A DNA stretch of 64,000 nt from NCBI GenBank assembly GCA_020137815.1, contig CM035359.1:2726081-2790080 (forward strand), written 5' to 3'. Below, piece by piece: positions 15,787-26,596 of this stretch. The notes beneath the pieces were generated by a model. That model had not been told where the DNA came from. It worked only from the letters and a program-made list of their open reading frames with translations, and did no database searches. Each line of letters opens with the position of its first letter. Position 1 is the stretch's first letter. A program made the translations under genes and the position numbers. The stretch comes from Hormiphora californensis. Taxonomy: Eukaryota > Ctenophora > Tentaculata > Cydippida > Pleurobrachiidae.

Positions 15787-17589
15787 ATGGAGTGTATGTA
15801 TTGCAATCGAATGTTTTCAACTAAACACAGCCTGGCTACACATAAGAGCCGATACCACAATACTGATTTCCGATCGGAATGCGAGAGCAATGAATCGTTA
15901 ATCATGTTAATGATGAAAGCAGTTTTAGATGGGGATATTGTACTAACAACGGCGGAAAAGGAACGGTTAAAGCCAGCTAGGGAAAGTATACGGAAAATTG
16001 GGCAGGTGCACAGTTGCTCGACAGTCTATTTCTGGCTGCTATTTCTGGCTGCTATTTCTTCCTGCTATTTCTGGCTGCTATTTCTGGCTGCTATTTCTGG
16101 CTGCTATTTCTGGCTGCAAGACCTATTTCTGGCTGCAAGACCTATTTCTGGCTGCTAGACCTATTTCTGGCTGCAAGCAGCCAGAAATAGATTTAGCAGC
16201 CAGAAATAGATTTTAGCAGCCAGAAATAGGGTTTCTCTCACGTGATCTCTCTATCTCTGTATGGGATACGAGAGACGAATCGGTGAAGTGATTTGGTATC
16301 TGCAACTGTAATTGGGTATGGGATACGGGAGACGAATCGGTGAAATGATTCGGTATCTGCAACTAATTTGGTATGGGATACGGGAAACGAATCGGTGAAG
16401 TGATTCGGTATCTGCAACTAATTGGGTATGGGATATGAGAGGCACCTCTTTTGTTTTACCTGTCCCCTAGCTCCAAACTTGAAATTTACGCCATCGAATA
16501 TGTGTTATCACACCCATTGCATCACCGATAAACTGATCTCATATCACGCTGTGTAATATGTCGGGATAGGATAACCGATAAACAGATCTCTTATCGTGTA
16601 ACTTTTCATGCCTCGTGTCACAAACAAGGTGGGTGGGACCCATTATGACAATCCATTATAAAAGGCCAAATTTTGACGTCAAGGCATCGCAATCAATTAT
16701 GCCGCCACCGGACAGCTCCTATACCTTCTCTCCCACGAAACGACAAAACCACGAACACTCCTTGATCAGGGACAACATCGAGGAGGAGCCTCGACATTTG
16801 CTCCCTCTGTATGGAGGGAAGACTCCAGCTTCAGGCCTGCCCTCTGAACAGGCCCACATCTCCGCTCCGGATCCTGCGGCGTTTCAACCTGTGTGCCTGC
16901 CGGGAGGTATCGAGGACCGTAAACCTGGATCCGAATACGCACATCGAGAGGACCATAGTGGACCAGTTCCTATGCGACCACCATCTTCCTCGCCAACACG
17001 TCCAGCAGCAGCGCCCGACTGAGGACAACATACTCGATCTGCAACTAATTTGGCAGGTCCCGTATCCCATACCCAATTAGTTGCAGATACTGAATTACTT
17101 CACCGATTCGTCTCTCGTATCCCATACAGAGATAGAGAGATCACGTGAGAGAAACCCTATTTCTGGCTGCTAAAATCTATTTCTGGCTGCTAAAATCTAT
17201 TTCTGGCTGCTATTTCTGGCTGCTAAATCTATTTCTGGCTGCTTGCAGCCAGAAATAGGTCTTGCAGCCAGAAATAGGTCTTGCAGCCAGAAATAGCAGC
17301 CAGAAATAGCAGCCAGAAATAGCAGCCAGAAATAGACTGTCGAGCAACTGTGCACCTGCCGAAAATTGTTGATTGCGAAAAAAGCCTAAGCGAAGTATTT
17401 GACAAAAATCTTGAGCTAGCAATCAAACTGATCATCAAATTGGTCAAACAAAAGTTTCCCACCCTAATATTCGACAGTCCGAGTAAGTCGTACAATTCAC
17501 CTGGTGATCCCGATTCAACTTCAAGTGAAGAATACGATTCTGAAGGCAGAAGCGACAGTTCAAGGGAGAGTTCTGGGCACAGTAATTAG
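15787..17589 (+). pseudogene. C2H2 zinc-finger gene split by insertion
   Basis: The N-terminal part (15787-16000) encodes a single C2H2 finger, CMYCNRMF...HKSRYH with C-x2-C-x12-H-x4-H spacing, probably a nucleic-acid-binding protein of the capsid element. The C-terminal part (17369-17589) continues in the same frame with a leucine/isoleucine/lysine-rich helix and a serine/aspartate-rich acidic tail. Between them lies a 1360-bp fold-back element plus an 8-bp target duplication. Removing element and one duplication leaves the frame open across the junction, so the gene was intact before the insertion, at roughly 145 residues. As it stands the reading frame runs into repeat sequence and ends early. 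It is the first gene of the plus-strand pair, with the penton-like gene 37 bp downstream. Confidence 0.75.
16001..17360. mobile_element. Nested fold-back element with 8-bp TSD
   Basis: The ends are GGCAGGTGCACAGTTGCTCG and its complement, flanked by GAAAATTG at 15993-16000 and 17361-17368. Each arm continues into tandem copies of TATTTCTGGCTGC, followed by copies of a block of about 55 bp containing GGGATACGGGAGACGAATCG (16315-16440, partly mirrored at 17050-17140). The central region of about 600 bp has an open frame (16615-17022) with no recognisable domain. An 8-bp duplication is compatible with hAT, P or Merlin-type transposition. The transposase is not encoded here, so the element is non-autonomous. 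Confidence 0.9.
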
Positions 17590-17626
17590 TATTTAAGTAC
17601 ATATAATAAGTCAATACAAAAGAAAG

Positions 17627-18043
17627 ATGGATGTAATCGTATGCAGTAATGAACAAAATCCCGCCAACTTCACGGTTGAGCTAGAAGAAGCTCTTGATCT
17701 ATCTAAAATGTATCAAGTTGCAATAAAAAGTATATCGATTGCAACTCCATCAAATGATGACTTACCTGCGGGAAGGAAATTAGGACTTATCTACTCTAAT
17801 ATGGTTCATCCCACAAACGTAAATCATGAAAAGCGGAGATTTATGGGTATCTTCCCGTTTGGACTGAATGAGGGCTACAATCATCACGAGTTTACTAACC
17901 CAACATACAGAACTGTCTCTCGCTCAGCTATAATTGAAATGGAATTCGATATACGCAATGTCAAAAATCAAGATTTAAAATTCTTAAATGAGATTATACA
18001 GGACTTCCCGACTGTGATAGCGTTGCATTTTCGAGAAATTTAA
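17627..18043 (+). CDS. Penton-like minor capsid protein
   Basis: This 138-residue protein opens with a segment (NFTVELEEALDLSKMYQVAI) resembling the N-terminal strand region of the single-jelly-roll penton proteins of Polintons and related viruses, in which the protein coating the vertices begins with a similar phrase. It ends with a VIALHFREI-type strand, also typical of that family's C-terminus. The central part (FGLNEGYNHHEF to IIEMEFDIRN) suits the middle strands. The size is small for a penton, so an internal loop domain may be absent. The ATG follows an A-rich leader, and the stop lies 45 bp before the right TIR. No breaks are seen. The assignment is by pattern and context, and moderate. 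Confidence 0.6.
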   Translation: MDVIVCSNEQNPANFTVELEEALDLSKMYQVAIKSISIATPSNDDLPAGRKLGLIYSNMVHPTNVNHEKRRFMGIFPFGLNEGYNHHEFTNPTYRTVSRSAIIEMEFDIRNVKNQDLKFLNEIIQDFPTVIALHFREI

Positions 18044-18087
18044 TTTTAAAATATAAATTTGAATAACCTTTAAAAAAAGAGTTGCTT

Positions 18088-19696
18088 GTTTGTCTCTACC
18101 TCTAAAATGACCTTAAAATGATCATTCATGATCATTAATGATCATTCACTGTCACTGAATGATCATTCATGATTACTTCATAATATGCCGAATATCTCTC
18201 TCTATCCCTCTCTCACACTCTCTCACTCTCTATTTCCAGCACTTGATAGTTGATATGCAGACCAATGCATTAGTAGTCATGACGCCACTGCACCTGGTAC
18301 ATGGCTGACAGCCAACCGAGGAAAGTGCAATAATCTAAAGGAGGTCATGTGATAAACACAAGCCTATAGCTAGGGGTAACCTGAGCATGTGACCATATGG
18401 CATATGGCATATTATGTGACAAACACAAACCAATAGAGAATGTCACATGACGTGCCCATGTGCTAATGTCACGTGATATGTCACGTGATCACGTGACATA
18501 TCACGTGATGTGACGTCATATACACGACCACGTGATAAGTCACGTGATGTGACGTCATATGCCCATATTTGGACATGTGATGACGTCATATGCCCAAATA
18601 TGGTGTGGCTCACTTTTAGGTGAGACAGCGGGGCTATTTTACCTACTACTCGTCTCAACGCAGTCTAAAGGAAAATCGATGAAAGTACCGTCTAGACAAC
18701 GTCTCAACTGAAACCGGTCAACATACCGTCTAAACAACGTCTAGACAACGTCTAAACAGAATCTCGCGATTCAGTTTCAAATACCGTCTAGACAACTTCT
18801 CCAGCAATTTCGATACGAATACCGTCTAAACAACGTCTAGACAACGTCTTAAGCGAATCCGATACAGATACCGTCTAAACAACGTCTCATAACCGACACT
18901 ATCTATCACTGATAGTATCAGCCATAGACAGTATATTTGAAGTTGGGTACGAAAATTACCGGGAGGATAACCCCTTTCCCGTCCCCGAGCATCGCGGTAC
19001 GACTGTGCTGGTTAAACACATGTGTAATTTTCATTCAATAGGCACACATCTACCACTAATTCCAACTGGCATGGGTAATCCAGAATGGTCTTCGAAAACG
19101 GTCGAGTCTAGACATCATTATTTGAGACGTTGTCTAGACGTTGTTTAGACGGTATTCTTATCGAAATTGCTGGAGAAGTTGTCTAGACGGTATTTGAAAC
19201 TGAATCGCGAGATTCTGTTTAGACGTTGTCTAGACGTTGTTTAGACGGTATGTTGACCGGTTTCAGTTGAGACGTTGTCTAGACGGTACTTTCATCGATT
19301 TTCCTTTAGACTGCGTTGAGACGTACTTTTAAAACTCCGTCTGAAATACAGACGGAGTTCTAAAAGTCCGTCTCAACGTCTGGTACAATTTTCAGACGTG
19401 CCGTCTCAACTTCGGACGGATACCGTCTAGACACCGTCCAGACGCCGTCCAGACGCCGGGACGGTACCGTCTAGACACCGTCTAGAGACCGTCTGATACC
19501 GTCGCAACACCGTCTGATACCGTCTATAACCCGTCTAGAGACCGTCTGATACCGTCTATAACCCGTCTCAAGCAATTTCGGTACCGTTTTTAGCTGATTT
19601 CACCGAAACCCGTCCAGACGGTATACCGTCTAGACGCCGTCTAGACGGCGTTGCGACGCCGTCTAGACGCCGTATGCGGCAAATCAGAAATTGCCG
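18088..19696. repeat. Right TIR of the capsid element
   Basis: This arm mirrors the left TIR, but is about 1.6 kb long because of a nested fold-back (18653-19322) and a small extra segment near 18306-18370. Outside those, blocks line up in the same order: TGATCATTAATGATCAT inner block, the CRE/E-box cluster at 18450-18605, and the outer CGTCTAGACGG array. A few base differences exist between arms, so the two are not an assembly duplicate. Confidence 0.9.
18653..19322. mobile_element. Fold-back element nested in right TIR
   Basis: An insertion of about 670 bp begins with CGTCTCAACGCAGTC and ends with its complement, and both arms carry tandem ACCGTCTAAACAACGTCTAG units. A unique centre of about 200 bp (around 18890-19100) has no gene. 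The left TIR shows the uninterrupted site. The insertion point is directly next to a GAGACG that the element itself also carries at its end, so no separate target duplication can be read. Confidence 0.85.
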
Positions 19697-20594
19697 CCAG
19701 GGGCCTTTACCTCCAGCAGCGATGCAATGTAGTTTGTGACATGTGTGTGTGTGTGTGTGTGTGTGTATGAGTGGAAGACTGGGAGTTTGTAATGTCGGGA
19801 ACCCTTTGTGTACCATGAAGTAGGATATGAGGCCAGGGAGAGATAGAGAGATAGAGAGAGATATAGAGATAGAGAGATAGGGAGAGAGATAGAGATAGAG
19901 ATAGAAAGATAGGGAGATAGAGAGATCATAGAGAGATAGAGAGATAGATCGGTGAACAATAGCTTTGGGCATCGTCACCACTTCCTCCCCCTTGCAAAAT
20001 GTACTCAATGTGACTCTGTATATAATTCCTCTCTATCTCTCTCTCTTTCCCTCTCTCTATCTCTATCTCTCTCTCACCCTCTCCCAACCGCAAATCCCCA
20101 ATCTTGTGGGTTCACTAACTCCACTCCATGATAGTTAGTGGTCAATTGTGGTCTTGTCACATTGCAACTTGAACCCAATCAGTTTGGGGACGGCCACGGA
20201 CCAATCAGGGACTGTTTGGAGACAGCCACGGACCCATTTGATACGTCACGAAGGTCTTTGTTAAATTGTCACCTCATCTCAGTATCTTTTGATCATCGCC
20301 CTGTCACCTTATCGCCCTGTCACCTCCCTATCAGATAAATTTGCAGTCCCCATTTGTCTCATTTTAGTGGTTGATGAAAGTGTTGATCGCGGTTTTTGTG
20401 GTATATCTCACCTTGTCAACAACATGGCCGGCCCCTGTGTGAATTTGTGTGTGGTAATGTGTGAATTGCCCCCTCCTTAGTCCTTGTCACAATGTAGTCA
20501 ATTGTCACCCTGTCATCAATATATCGTGAGAATCACAGTACCACCTCGAGACATCCGATTCCAATTTACTAAAGCTGGGTACAACACCCCAATC

Positions 20595-20859
<265 letters not shown>

Positions 20860-22123
20860 ATTCTCGTTGAGTAATTGTGGCAAGGTGTACTACCCCCAGT
20901 CAAGGTGGTGCACTGTGTTGTGGTTATACTTCCTCCCTCCCCCTCTCTCTCTCTCCCTCTTGCCTCAAACCTACTTTCTCTTCACCTTCACATGCTTCCT
21001 CTTCTCTCCCTCCCTCTCCTTACCTTCTTCTCTCTTTCTCTTCCTCTCCTTCTCACTCAAAACCTAGCTTGTTAAACCTATTATCTTGCCGTGCCCTACT
21101 TTTATCCGGGTGGTGAGTGTATTTTTAGTAAGTGCCATTACTTGAATGTTAATTTCCAGTATTTTTGAGTCATTTTTCGATACTGTTTCTCTACTTTGAA
21201 CAAGTTATTGTTTGCGATTTTGAATTTATTTTCCCATTCTATTTTCTGGGCGATGATTGTTATCATAGCTCAAAAACAAATATATTAGTCCGAGGCTAAA
21301 GACTTGTTGAGTAATTCAACAACTAAAGACCAGGCCACCAAAGACTTGTGTCTAGGTAAAGAACGTCATAACTCAAGTAGCTCTCTCATGTGACATTTGC
21401 AAGAGCCGTGAGTTTTTAAATCTCTTCAGTGTTATCTCTATCTCTCTCTCTCTCTCTTTCTGGATTTCATTTTCACCCCAAAGTTTACTGTCCTTCTGAG
21501 CGCTGCAATGGTCCATTGAACTTTGCCGAGTAATTTTTACTTTTCAACTTTAACAAGAAGAGCTCGATGCTTTTCAGTTTCTCTCCCTCTAACTTTTTTA
21601 TAATTCTCTTCGATTCCTTTATTCCATCGGCTCTAAGTCCCTCTCTTTCGTTCTCCCTCTCTTTCTCTCCCTCTTTCTCTCCTCCTTTTCTCCTATCATT
21701 CCACCGATGTTTTCCTATCTTCTCTAGCAGTCCCGGAATTTTTTATCGATTCGCTTTTTCCAGTCGTCTACATGAAAGACAGGGGGAGAGAAACATAATG
21801 ATTTATCAAATTGATAGAAAGAGAGGGAGAGGGAAATAAAGTTTTGAGATTTTTCTGCACGCTTCCAGAGCAGTATAAATCCTGTAAATTTGAAACGATG
21901 AACACTATTTAACATTCCTTCTGAATCGATCTCAAAATTCCATATTTTTATCTTTCTTTCATCCTTTTGTTGACGTCCTAGTTTGTGCAAATCTTTTTTC
22001 TGCAGATAATTGCTATTGTTATACGGCGAAACAGAGTATTGAGTATTTGAGCCCGGTTGAAACTTTGAAATAATTTGACTCGCACTTGGGCACTTGGCGT
22101 CCTAATCTTAACACTCTCTGCAG

Positions 22124-22267
22124 GTGTGACTTCCGTGAGAATTCACCTCCCCATCTAGAGAAAGAGAAGTTCACCCCCTCATCATCCCTCCCCCACACCG
22201 CGGCCCTGTCCCATGTGTCGTGTGGCTGCTGCAGAAGCAGATTTGACACACGCGACGTGTTCCCACG
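22124..22267 (+). CDS. Possible isolated exon, cysteine-rich
   Basis: A polypyrimidine tract and CTCTGCAG precede this open stretch and a GTACCA follows, so it could be an internal exon. It would encode CDFRENSPPHLEKEK, a serine-rich piece, then VSCGCCRSRFDTRDVFPR. The CxCC...R..Y/F pattern faintly resembles the CCFQCRTTYSYQELH piece of the first kinesin exon found 12 kb downstream on the same strand. The splice phases do not join directly, so at least one further exon would be needed. This is a weak call. Confidence 0.25.
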
Positions 22268-22979
22268 GTACCACTGAATGTGGTATTTCACATCTCTCTC
22301 TCCCTCAGCCCTCTCCCTCTCTCTCTCCCTCTCTTTTTATCTCTTTCTCTCAAGATTGACACGGCCTGGTTTCCGGGTTTCAACCCCCTCTCACGGCCTG
22401 GGACACCATGATCTCCGGTCTTGAACAGTTTCTGCAGAAAACACCTCAGTTTGATTAAATGGAAATTGCATTAAAAGAGCAGTACTTGCTCAATGCCCAT
22501 GGCAACATTACTGATTACTGCCCTACGTAGTACGCTAATTAACTAATTAAATGCCCTAATTGTCATGCCCTAATCATCTCTTTCGACACGCATGACTCCT
22601 GTCCTTTCTTCTTGTGTCCTTCCTTCCCCCTTTCTTTGGAGGAAAGACCCTACTTGGGGTACCTTATTGTTTGCGTAATGAATTGCCCGCACCGGCTCAT
22701 TAGCTCAAATTTGAATAACAATATCAAACTGTGGGGACTTGCTAGGACTTTCCAAGATCACTTTCACTCCACATCTCTCTTACTCCCTCTCTTTCTGTTA
22801 CAGCCATTATGGTCACATTCCCTAAACCTTCCAAAAACAGAGCCTGCAATGCAATTAGACCCACAAAACTCTCGAGTGAGGGAGTGAGAGAGTGAGAGAG
22901 ATTGAATGAGGTCAGAAGGACAAAAGAATCGATGTACCGTGCAGCATGGACTGAATTCAGTTGCAGTGTGGTATAACCA

Positions 22980-23089
<110 letters not shown>

Positions 23090-24300
23090 CTCAGTTCATG
23101 TGTTGTCGAGGGCATCGGATGCACATGAGTGGACTCTGTTCCCATTGTCTACCTAACCAGAACCCAAGCTTGATCATTTTGTAGACCCGGACTACCTTTA
23201 TTATTATTATCTGATATAGTTGTCTTCAGAATTCCTAGTAAAACCCCTCACGTTTCCCAAATCTTGTTCAGTAATTATGCAGTGTTTTTACATGGTGTGT
23301 TACTATGGAAACAATGGTACGGGGCTACAGCTCTCCTCGTTTTGTTATAACCTCTATTGTAGCCCTAGCTAGCTGTGAGGCGTGTTATAGCCCTATAGCT
23401 ATAGCTGTGAGGTGTTCCATGTGTTCCCCAGACGTAATACATGCTGTATTGTGTGTGGGTGGGTGTCTAGACTAGCTTAGTGTGTGGTTATGTACCTCAC
23501 TTTATCTCCATCTTTCTCTATCTCTCTCATCTCATTTCCACAGGCCGTCTTTCAACTTATTCAACTTTAACTTGTGTTTGGGTGATTCTCTCTGTGTTCG
23601 GTAGATCAGTGCTCTTGTTGTTTGGGTGGGGTTTCAGTGATTAGCTGTACCCTGTTTGCAGCTTGTATAGATTTGTCAGCGGCTTCCCCTCCCCTCATCC
23701 CCATGTTGTGGTGCTTGTGAGGGGAGAGAGGAGAGAGAGAGAGAGAGAGGAGGGATAGGAACTAAAAGAGGATAGAAGGGTAGGGGAAAGGAGAGGAAGG
23801 AGAGGAAGGGGAGGGGGAAAAAAAGGGGGGGGGTTGGGGAAAATTTAAACCCCTCTGGGTTTTTTCGGGCCCTCAAAACCCCACCATACGTTCGAGGGGC
23901 CACTAAATTTCCCTTTGAAGCTTTAAATTTTGGGATTTAGGTCCAAACCCCCCCCCCTCTCCCCTTCCCCTTCACCCTTTTGGATCTAGAAATGAAATCC
24001 AGCAAGTGGTTATTTTGTTAAAATTTTTTTTTTTAATTTTATTTTTTTCTTTGAGGTTTTTGGCCGGGGGGGGGGGGAGCTCGTTTCAATTGAATTTTGG
24101 GAAAATTTTTAAGTCCCTGATTTGAATTTTTTTTGGTTCTACTTCCTTTTTAAGGGTTTTTTGTAATTGAAAAAGGGGGGCCACTTTTTTAAACCAGGGA
24201 ATGAATTTTTTTAAAAACATTAAATTTGGAACCTAAATATTTCCATTTCCTTTAAGGGCACTAATTAAGGTTTCCCCCTTTTTGGGAAAACCCCCAAAAA

Positions 24301-25116
24301 AAATTTGTCACTCTTCATCAAATGAATAAAATGTGGTTTTTTGGGCCACGCCCTTATACCTGTATTTTCAGTCATGTGGTCAAAACTGAAAACCATCTTG
24401 AGAAACGAGTAGAGAAGAAATCAAGGGCACTAAAGTGTGTAGCGTCCTCGCATTAGTGGGGGTAGGTGCCGGAATTAAGTCTCTATCTCATCTGGTTAAT
24501 TAGATAATTGGATAATTAGGTATGCGCATAACCGTTTTTTGGCTATATGGCTATAGCCACTTATAAATGGTTTAGAGACTTTTCACTGGTGCCATTTTGT
24601 TGGCAATGGCCAAGTTATGGGGGGTCGACGTCGGACTTTTAAGCTCTATCTCCAACCGTTTAGCCGTTATTTCGATTCAAAAGTGCTGAAAATGAGTAAA
24701 AATCGGGCTTTTTCCCGTTTTTTGCTCATTTTCAGCACCTTAAAAGCCAAATAACGGCTAAACGGTTGAAGATAGAGCTTAAAAGTCCGACGTCGACCCC
24801 CTATAACTTGGCCATTGCCTACAAAATGGCACCAGTGAAAAGTCTCTAAACCATTTATAAGTGGCTATAGCCATATAGCCAAAAAACGGTTATGCGCATA
24901 CCTAATTATCCAATTATCTAATTAACCAGATGAGATAGAGACTTAATTCCGGCACCTACCCCCACTAATGCGAGGACGCTACACACTTTAGTGCCCTTGA
25001 TTTCTTCTCTACTCGTTTCCTAAGATGGTTTTCAGTTTTGACCACATGACTGAAAATACAGGTATAAGGGCGTGGCCCAAAAACCACATTTATTCATTTG
25101 ATGAAGAGTGACAAAT
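24301..25116. mobile_element. 0.8-kb hairpin (fold-back) element
   Basis: Two arms of about 400 bp are near-perfect inverse copies with the centre close to 24711. Scattered substitutions and one-base indels separate the arms, for example ACCATCTTGAGAAACGAG against its right-arm version, so this is a diverged genuine palindrome and not a read-through artefact. No coding region is present. Weak arm similarity seems to continue outward to about 24190 and 25200, where the left side is degraded. Confidence 0.9.
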
Positions 25117-25795
25117 TTTTTTGGTGGTTCTAGGGACCTATTGGAGTGCCCTAGAAGTGGAATCACATTTAGATCAATTATGTTTTTTTTCGGTCCAAAA
25201 CCGACATCATATGACTGGTCTACACAGCATGTCAATATTCTGTTGTCCCCTGAGTTCTCTCAGCTCATACAATTTTATAACGCCCACTGCGCATTTTTTG
25301 GAGAAATAACACCCGCGGTAGCGGGCTGATATGACTGAATCCGAAGTGATAAATCTCATAACGCCCGCTATAAAAGTGCAATTTGTTACACGCAAGAATT
25401 CACCCAAAAAGGTGTGAAAACTCTTTCTTTTGTTTGTGTGTACTGTTGTGTACACACTGTTTCAAAGAGAAAGAGAGATTGACACAACAAGGGGCGGCAG
25501 AATGGCGGCAAGAGAGAGAGACAAGAGAGACATTGGTAATCTTTATCTCTCTCTATTTAATTAGCACCCAATAGTTCGCTTGTGTGTGTGTGAGTGTCTA
25601 GACATGTCTAGACATGTCTGGAGTTGAAAAGGGAACATATTTGAAGGATTGAAATGAGTTGTGTTGCCTCTCTCTCGCTGTGTCTCGCTGTTTGTTGTTG
25701 AACTGTGAAACTTTGATGATGTTGAATAGTTTGTCAAATTGAGTTGAAAAACTTGAAAGGGGATTAGTGTTGTTCTCTCCTTGCTTGCAGTGGGC
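25117..25795. other. Gene-free stretch
   Basis: No recognisable gene. It includes an AG-rich short tract near 25460-25550 and a TGTCTAGACATGTCTAGACA block near 25594-25617. Confidence 0.5.
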
Positions 25796-25801
25796 GTTAT
25801 A
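25276..25801. mobile_element. Possible 0.5-kb short-TIR element
   Basis: A perfect 15-bp inverted pair, TATAACGCCCACTGC at 25276-25290 and its complement at 25787-25801, brackets about 0.5 kb. A related ATAACGCCCGC occurs inside at 25358. No target duplication or gene is evident, so this remains tentative. Confidence 0.4.
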
Positions 25802-25927
25802 TGCTATAACACCTTATGTGTATCAATATCGTCTCCTTGCTCCGCAAGGAGCCGATATGCGTGCATATCGCTCCCCGCGCGGGGTGCGATATACAGATAC
25901 ACACCGGTGTTATAGCACATATAATAA
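25796..25927. repeat. Cloverleaf-like nested palindrome
   Basis: An outer stem (GCTATAACACC at 25803 with GGTGTTATAGC at 25906, plus GTGTATC with GATACAC) encloses three successive hairpins: CTCCTTGC/GCAAGGAG (25833-25851), GATATGC/GCATATC (25854-25869) and a GC-rich one near 25868-25890. Either DNA or RNA could fold into a four-way cloverleaf. It lacks tRNA A- and B-box sequences, so it is not called a tRNA. Confidence 0.8.
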
Positions 25928-26046
25928 CTGCATTTTTACACCAATATTTGGTAACTATAACATTTTATGCAATACTTCCGCATACCAAGCCCCATTACTA
26001 AGGCGGGTGTAGTAGTATTCTGGGAAAGTGTATGTTGTCCCATAGG

Positions 26047-26392
26047 AATTAATCACGTGAAAGTCACAGCAGTCACGTGATAGTTACAGCAGTCACGTGA
26101 TTTGTTTATGTTACAGCAGTCACGTGATTTGTTTATGTTACAGTGGGAGTCACGTGATTTGTTTATGTTACAGCAGTCACGTGATTTGTTTATGTTACAG
26201 TGGGAGTCACGTGATTTGTTTATGTTACAGTAGGAGTCACGTGACGTGTTTATGTTACAGTAGGAGTCACGTGACAGTCACAGCAGTCACGTGATAGTTA
26301 CAGCAGTCACGTGATTTGTTTATGTTACAGCAGTCACGTGATTTGTTTATGTTACAGCAGTCACGTGACAGTTACAGTTGTCACGTGATAAT
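26047..26392. repeat. CACGTGA minisatellite
   Basis: About twelve copies of GCAGTCACGTGATTTGTTTA-type units, 27 to 33 bp long, differ mainly in whether GCAG or GGGAG/AGGAG precedes TCACGTGA. Each unit contains the palindromic E-box CACGTG. Confidence 0.93.
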
Positions 26393-26509
26393 CTCCAGTA
26401 TGTGTCCCCTCACTTGACCTCTTTATCCCCCATCACCCGATGAGCGTGCTGCCATGGACCCAACTGTTTAGACCCACTCTCGCTGAAACTGTTTACAACT
26501 ATCATGGAC

Positions 26510-26596
<87 letters not shown>

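Larger units (their letters stand above)
13063..19696. mobile_element. Capsid-gene-bearing TIR element, 6.6 kb
   Basis: The unit is bounded by inverted repeats that begin CGGCAATTTCTGATTTGCCG at the left and end with its complement at the right. Both sides carry the duplication CCAGGGG (13056-13062 and 19697-19703). Because the flanking bases happen to match, the duplication could be read as 9 bp. The interior holds two divergent gene pairs: capsid protein and small peptide on the minus strand, zinc finger and penton-like protein on the plus strand. The genes abut the inner ends of the TIRs within about 50 bp, so the unit looks complete rather than internally deleted. No polymerase B, integrase, packaging ATPase or protease is present. 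Subtracting two nested insertions leaves about 4.6 kb. It resembles the morphogenesis module of Polintons, adintoviruses or Polinton-like viruses, carried as a transposon. Confidence 0.85.

Noticed and set aside
16615-17022. 135-residue open frame in the nested fold-back
   Set aside because: No domain, overlaps another open frame of similar quality, and extends into repeat arms.
25829-25890. tRNA gene
   Set aside because: A cloverleaf-like fold exists, but A- and B-box promoter sequences and conserved loop bases are absent.
26047-26392. CRISPR-like array of CACGTGA units
   Set aside because: It is a head-to-tail minisatellite with only minor variants and no distinct spacers.
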